DNA of 21,813 bases from a virus: the IMG/VR virus record IMGVR_UViG_3300032046_000246, positions 1 to 21,813 of that record. The stretch is one strand, 5' to 3'. Within the stretch, counting starts at the first letter, position 1. Each line of letters opens with the position of its first letter. The translations under genes and the position numbers were made by a program. The notes below the pieces were generated by a model. It made no database searches and was not told the DNA's origin. It was given only the letters and a program-made list of their open reading frames with translations. This document shows, piece by piece, positions 19,261-21,813 of the stretch.

Positions 19261-19311
19261 GGGGGCCGGTGAGATTCCCCTCGCGCCGGCCCCCACCTCC
19301 CTCGAGGGGAA
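19261..19311. repeat. Two overlapping, mutually exclusive hairpins
   Basis: GGGGGCCGG (19261-19269) pairs with CCGGCCCCC (19286-19294). TTCCCCTCG (19275-19283) pairs with CGAGGGGAA (19303-19311). Both stems are 9-bp perfect, and they interleave as in an attenuator or pseudoknot. No T-tract follows. They lie between the abundant tail tube gene and the low-demand chaperone gene. Confidence 0.65.
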
Positions 19312-19332
19312 AGAGAGAAGAGGGAGATGGAG

Positions 19333-19827
19333 ATGGAAAACGGTCCCACACCGAAGGGCTGGACCCCGGACTGGATCACCGCTGACGGTTTTTACGCGGC
19401 GCGCGTCTGGTTTGGGCACAACGACTACGCAATCATCTGCGCGTGCTCCCTTGAACCGGTCCAGAAGGGCATGGACATCGTGATGGACCTTTACGCCGCC
19501 GCGATGACGGCCGGGCCGAAGGCAGACGAGATGGCGGTCTTCGAGACGGTCCGGCAGAAGTTGAGCAAGGAGAAGGTCGCCGAGCTCGTCGCGTGCGTTG
19601 ACGAATTGATCGAGGAGTGCCTGGTCACGTGGAAGATGTCGGGCCTGGCCGAGTTGCCCGCATTCGCGGGCGAGGCGCCGGCCCCGCCGAACATGAAGAT
19701 GGAGGAGGGGGAGCGAACCGAGATCCTGCGGTTCCTTCCGATCCCCGTCAAGTTGCGCCTGGTCGCGGGGATATTCTGGCAGTTAAAAAACTCCTTGGGG
19801 GGCTTCAGGAAGCCTGCCCCGGCCTGA
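19333..19827 (+). CDS. Tail assembly chaperone, short form (lambda G-like role)
   Basis: A 164-residue protein; ATG 19333 is at better distance from AGGGAG than ATG 19327. It is helical (GMDIVMDLYAAAMTAGPKAD, VAELVACVDELIEECLVTWK), with a late LRFLPIPVKLRLVAGIFWQL. Position just before the tape measure gene and the presence of a -1 extension are hallmarks of tail chaperones, which hold the tape measure protein during tail assembly. Two slippery heptamers lie near its end, 12 to 13 codons before its stop. Confidence 0.8.
   Translation: MENGPTPKGWTPDWITADGFYAARVWFGHNDYAIICACSLEPVQKGMDIVMDLYAAAMTAGPKADEMAVFETVRQKLSKEKVAELVACVDELIEECLVTWKMSGLAELPAFAGEAPAPPNMKMEEGERTEILRFLPIPVKLRLVAGIFWQLKNSLGGFRKPAPA
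19785..19803 (+). promoter_or_regulatory. Programmed -1 frameshift site with tandem slippery heptamers
   Basis: In the chaperone frame the mRNA reads A-AAA-AAC at 19785-19791 and G-GGG-GGC at 19797-19803. Both fit the X-XXY-YYZ rule in the correct phase. The frame entered by a -1 slip at either one is open to 19940, well past the normal stop at 19827. Confidence 0.82.
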
Positions 19828-19940
19828 GCCCCGTGGACCTCTATTGGCTGGCGACGCACGGCCAGCCGGTGCCGATGAAGGCCTGGCCGGCCCTGCTCTG
19901 GATACGAGACCTGCTGGAAAAGGAAGCAGCCGCAACGTGA
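19791..19940 (+). CDS. -1 frame extension of the tail chaperone (lambda T-like role)
   Basis: After a -1 slip, translation continues as LLGGLQEACPGLSPVDLYWL and ends KAWPALLWIRDLLEKEAAAT. The added 49 residues give a fusion of about 202 residues. It has no start or ribosome site of its own. The Pro-Val-Asp-Leu-Tyr-Trp-Leu helix and PALLWIRDLL segment look like a real folded region. In lambda the G-T fusion binds the tape measure with its T part. The stop codon is the first three bases of the repeat at 19938. Confidence 0.75.
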   Translation, partial: LLGGLQEACPGLSPVDLYWLATHGQPVPMKAWPALLWIRDLLEKEAAAT

Positions 19941-20041
19941 CGCAGATGAACGCGGATCGGGCAAAAGAAGGAAAGAACAACGGCAGTCATGGGCGAGCAA
20001 GAAAAAGAAAAAGTGGCGTTATGTGGCGTCCATCTGCGGCT
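19938..20041. repeat. MITE-like intergenic repeat, copy 2
   Basis: It shares TGACGCAGATGAAC at the left and GCGTCCATCTGCGGCT at the right with the copy at 9650-9713. The middle is longer, with A-rich GAAAAAGAAAAAG stretches. It supplies the stop codon of the frameshift product at its left edge and is followed by the tape measure ribosome site. Confidence 0.75.
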
Positions 20042-20063
20042 CACTTGTCCGGAGGCTTAAGGC

Positions 20064-21716
20064 ATGGCTGAAGACATCAAGTATGGCATCCTGGTGAAGA
20101 TGCGCGACGAGGTCTCGGGTGCGCTGGGCAAACTCCAGAGCAACCTGAAGGACTTCCACAAGAAGGTGGAAGAGGCCTCCCGAATAGCGCGGACCGGCCT
20201 CCTCGCCGTGGCCGGCGGCGTGGGTGCGATCGTCTACGAAGCAGCGCAGCACGAGGAGGCCAGCCGGAAACTGTCCAGCGCCCTCGAGACGGTCGGCGAG
20301 AAGGGCGGGGATGCGTTCAAGAGCCTGAGCGACCTCGCCGACAAAATCCAGGACACGACGGTTTATAGCAGCGAGGCCGCCATGGACATCATGGCGTATG
20401 CCGTGAACCTGGGCGTAACGAAGGACAATATGGAGGAGGTGGTAGACGGCGCGATCGGCCTTTCCGAGGTCCTCGGAATGGACCTCCAGTCGGCCCTCCG
20501 CGCCGTCGTCGCGGCGGAGCACGGTCAGTTTACGATGCTCGAACGCCAGTTGCCCGCTCTGCGGGACGCAAAGACCGATGCTGAGAAGCTCGCCGTTGTT
20601 CAGGACCTGATGGCCAGGGGATTCAAGCAGGCCACGGACAAGGGCGATACGCTGGTGGGTAAGATCACCCAACTCAAGAACATCTTCGGGGATCTCCTGG
20701 CAGCGATCGGGCAGACCATCTTCAAGACAAGCGACTGGGGCGGGACACTGGACGCGCTGAAAGACAAGATCAAGGGCGCGATCGAGTGGGTCCAGAACCT
20801 CACCAAAGAGCAGAAGGAGAACATCATCACCCTGCTCAAGTGGGGCGTGGGGTTTCTGTTTATCGTGGCCGTCCTTGGCCCGTTGTCGAGCGCGCTGTCT
20901 GGGTTCGTGGGGCTTATCGCAGCCGTCACCTCGCCAGTGGGATCGGTCGCGCTTGCCGTTGCTCTGCTCGGTGGCACCCTGTTGGTCCTCACTGATGTCT
21001 TGGGTTGGACGAATATCGGCCTGGAGAACCTCGCCAGGTCCATACTCCCCCTGGATATGGCCTTGACCGGTGCGCAGATTGCATTCGCCTTGGCTGCGGA
21101 CGAAATAAAGGGGACGTTCTCTGACCTGGTGACCGGCATCCGAGAGGACGTGGCCAACATCCTTGAGCTCGGCAAAAAGCTCTACGGCTTCATCCCCGGC
21201 CTGACCCCCCTGGCGAAACTCGGAGGCGTGGACTTTGACAAGTGGATCGGCGAGCTCCGCATGCAGATCAGCGAAGCAAAAGAGGCCAGGGCGAAGGCCT
21301 GGTTTGAGACGGAATGGCACTTGGGCGACCTCAGAGCGGCGCTGGAGAAGCGGCATCCAGGGCATGGATTTGAGCCGAAACCGCTCATACCCCACCCAAC
21401 AGCAGCGGCAGAGCCGCCGGGCGCGCCGGGACCGGCGGCCGGCGACACGGAGAAGGCCAGGGCGGAACTCGACCGTCTCACCCAAGCGGCGTCCCCGTTT
21501 GCGGCAGGGGCTTTCGGTCCTGTGGGGCAGACCGCGGCGGCGTTGGCTGCGGCCAAGAAGGCGGCCGAAGAGGCCCAGGGCGTCCCCCAGGCCCTCAAGG
21601 ACTACACGGACGAGTCCATCAATCTCATGGTGCAGCTCATGGACGATCAGAAGGTCACGAAGGATCAACTCCAGCAGCTCCAGAAGATGGTGCATCGCCT
21701 GGCGACGGCGAGGTAG
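20064..21716 (+). CDS. Tail tape measure protein
   Basis: A 550-residue protein with a GGAGG site. It starts MAEDIKYGILVKMRDEVSGA, followed by coiled coil (residues 15-45), then a TP901-type tape measure region (EEASRKLSSALETVGEKGGD, AYAVNLGVTKDNMEEVVDGA, FTMLERQLPALRDAKTDAEK). Residues 254-312 are strongly hydrophobic (GVGFLFIVAVLGPLSSALSG and onward), as in tape measures that pass the membrane during injection. The C-terminus is Ala/Pro-rich with more coil. Tape length sets tail length; at about 0.15 nm per residue this predicts a tail near 80 nm, short for a siphovirus. Confidence 0.92.
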   Translation: MAEDIKYGILVKMRDEVSGALGKLQSNLKDFHKKVEEASRIARTGLLAVAGGVGAIVYEAAQHEEASRKLSSALETVGEKGGDAFKSLSDLADKIQDTTVYSSEAAMDIMAYAVNLGVTKDNMEEVVDGAIGLSEVLGMDLQSALRAVVAAEHGQFTMLERQLPALRDAKTDAEKLAVVQDLMARGFKQATDKGDTLVGKITQLKNIFGDLLAAIGQTIFKTSDWGGTLDALKDKIKGAIEWVQNLTKEQKENIITLLKWGVGFLFIVAVLGPLSSALSGFVGLIAAVTSPVGSVALAVALLGGTLLVLTDVLGWTNIGLENLARSILPLDMALTGAQIAFALAADEIKGTFSDLVTGIREDVANILELGKKLYGFIPGLTPLAKLGGVDFDKWIGELRMQISEAKEARAKAWFETEWHLGDLRAALEKRHPGHGFEPKPLIPHPTAAAEPPGAPGPAAGDTEKARAELDRLTQAASPFAAGAFGPVGQTAAALAAAKKAAEEAQGVPQALKDYTDESINLMVQLMDDQKVTKDQLQQLQKMVHRLATAR

Positions 21717-21724
21717 AGAACGGA

Positions 21725-21813
21725 ATGGCTGAAGGCTATTTCAACGACGGGACGGTTGACGTGCAGCTCGGGCGCCACGTGTTCGCGACGCCGGGACTCA
21801 AAAGGCGCAACCT
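21725..21813 (+). CDS. Distal tail gene, truncated by the window end
   Basis: An ATG at 21725, 8 bp after the tape measure stop with a GAGGTAGAG site, opens a frame that runs to the end (MAEGYFNDGTVDVQLGRHVF, then ATPGLKRRN). Only 29 residues are visible. Its place suggests a distal tail or baseplate-hub component. No family can be assigned. Confidence 0.6.
   Translation, partial: MAEGYFNDGTVDVQLGRHVFATPGLKRRN

Noticed and set aside
17699-19351. 550-residue antisense frame opposite the tail terminator and tube genes
   Set aside because: It spans two real genes and their gaps; composition fits a shadow frame.
19617-19790. Independent gene start for the -1 frame before the slippery site
   Set aside because: Composition of that part is Gly/Pro/Arg-rich shadow; only the part after the heptamers looks like protein.
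20019-21695. 558-residue antisense frame opposite the tape measure gene
   Set aside because: Shadow of the tape measure gene; His/Leu/Arg-rich with no domain.
1-21813. tRNA, rRNA, riboswitch or toxin-antitoxin genes
   Set aside because: I saw no cloverleaf, ribosomal or aptamer-like segment, and no recognisable toxin-antitoxin pair; a covariance-model search was not possible here.

Overview
The window is the left and central part of a Mu-like transposable phage, as a prophage or assembled phage genome, in a high-GC bacterium. The gene set is diagnostic: a MuA-type DDE transposase with a MuB-type ATPase, Gam, a GemA/gp16-like protein, and then a Mu-type head module (small and large terminase, gp29-type portal fused to a MuF domain, I-type protease with nested scaffold, decoration protein, T-type capsid). 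The host cannot be named from this sequence. High GC, strong Shine-Dalgarno sites, sigma70-like promoters and many short palindromic intergenic repeats fit an uncultivated Gram-negative lineage. I have a weak impression, not tested, that such repeats are common in Planctomycetota-like genomes. The right end of the phage is not in the window.

Layout. 1-294 is a G-rich non-coding left end with ACGGACA-type repeats that could be transposase-binding sites. 295-7328 is a tightly packed leftward early operon. In transcription order it holds a Ner-like small DNA-binding protein, transposase A, ATPase B, a winged-helix protein, two small charged proteins, Gam, a zinc-ribbon miniprotein, a small beta-rich protein, GemA, two tiny membrane proteins, an HTH regulator in the place Mor has in Mu, and a Cys-rich protein. 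7318-7412 is a compact switch: two near-consensus promoters face each other around a palindrome. 7406-8385 is a short rightward operon, probably for lysogeny, with an HTH plus zinc-ribbon regulator translationally coupled to an exported protein; it ends in an intrinsic terminator. 8471-8500 is a sigma70-like promoter for the rightward late operon, which runs off the window end. That operon encodes terminases, head proteins, head-tail connectors, tail tube, a frameshifted tail assembly chaperone, and the tape measure. No tail sheath gene is seen, so the tail is probably long and non-contractile, as in B3/D3112-type transposable phages.

How it fits together: the 7.3-kb switch chooses between the short rightward lysogenic transcript and the leftward replicative-transposition operon. 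Late expression then builds a Mu-type head on a siphovirus-type tail. The most unusual points are a SEC-C-type zinc motif inside the catalytic domain of the transposase, an almost symmetric face-to-face promoter switch, two tandem -1 slippery heptamers in the tail chaperone, and a portal-MuF fusion whose junction is made of intergenic-type repeat DNA read in frame. Several other short repeat families also sit in the gene gaps.
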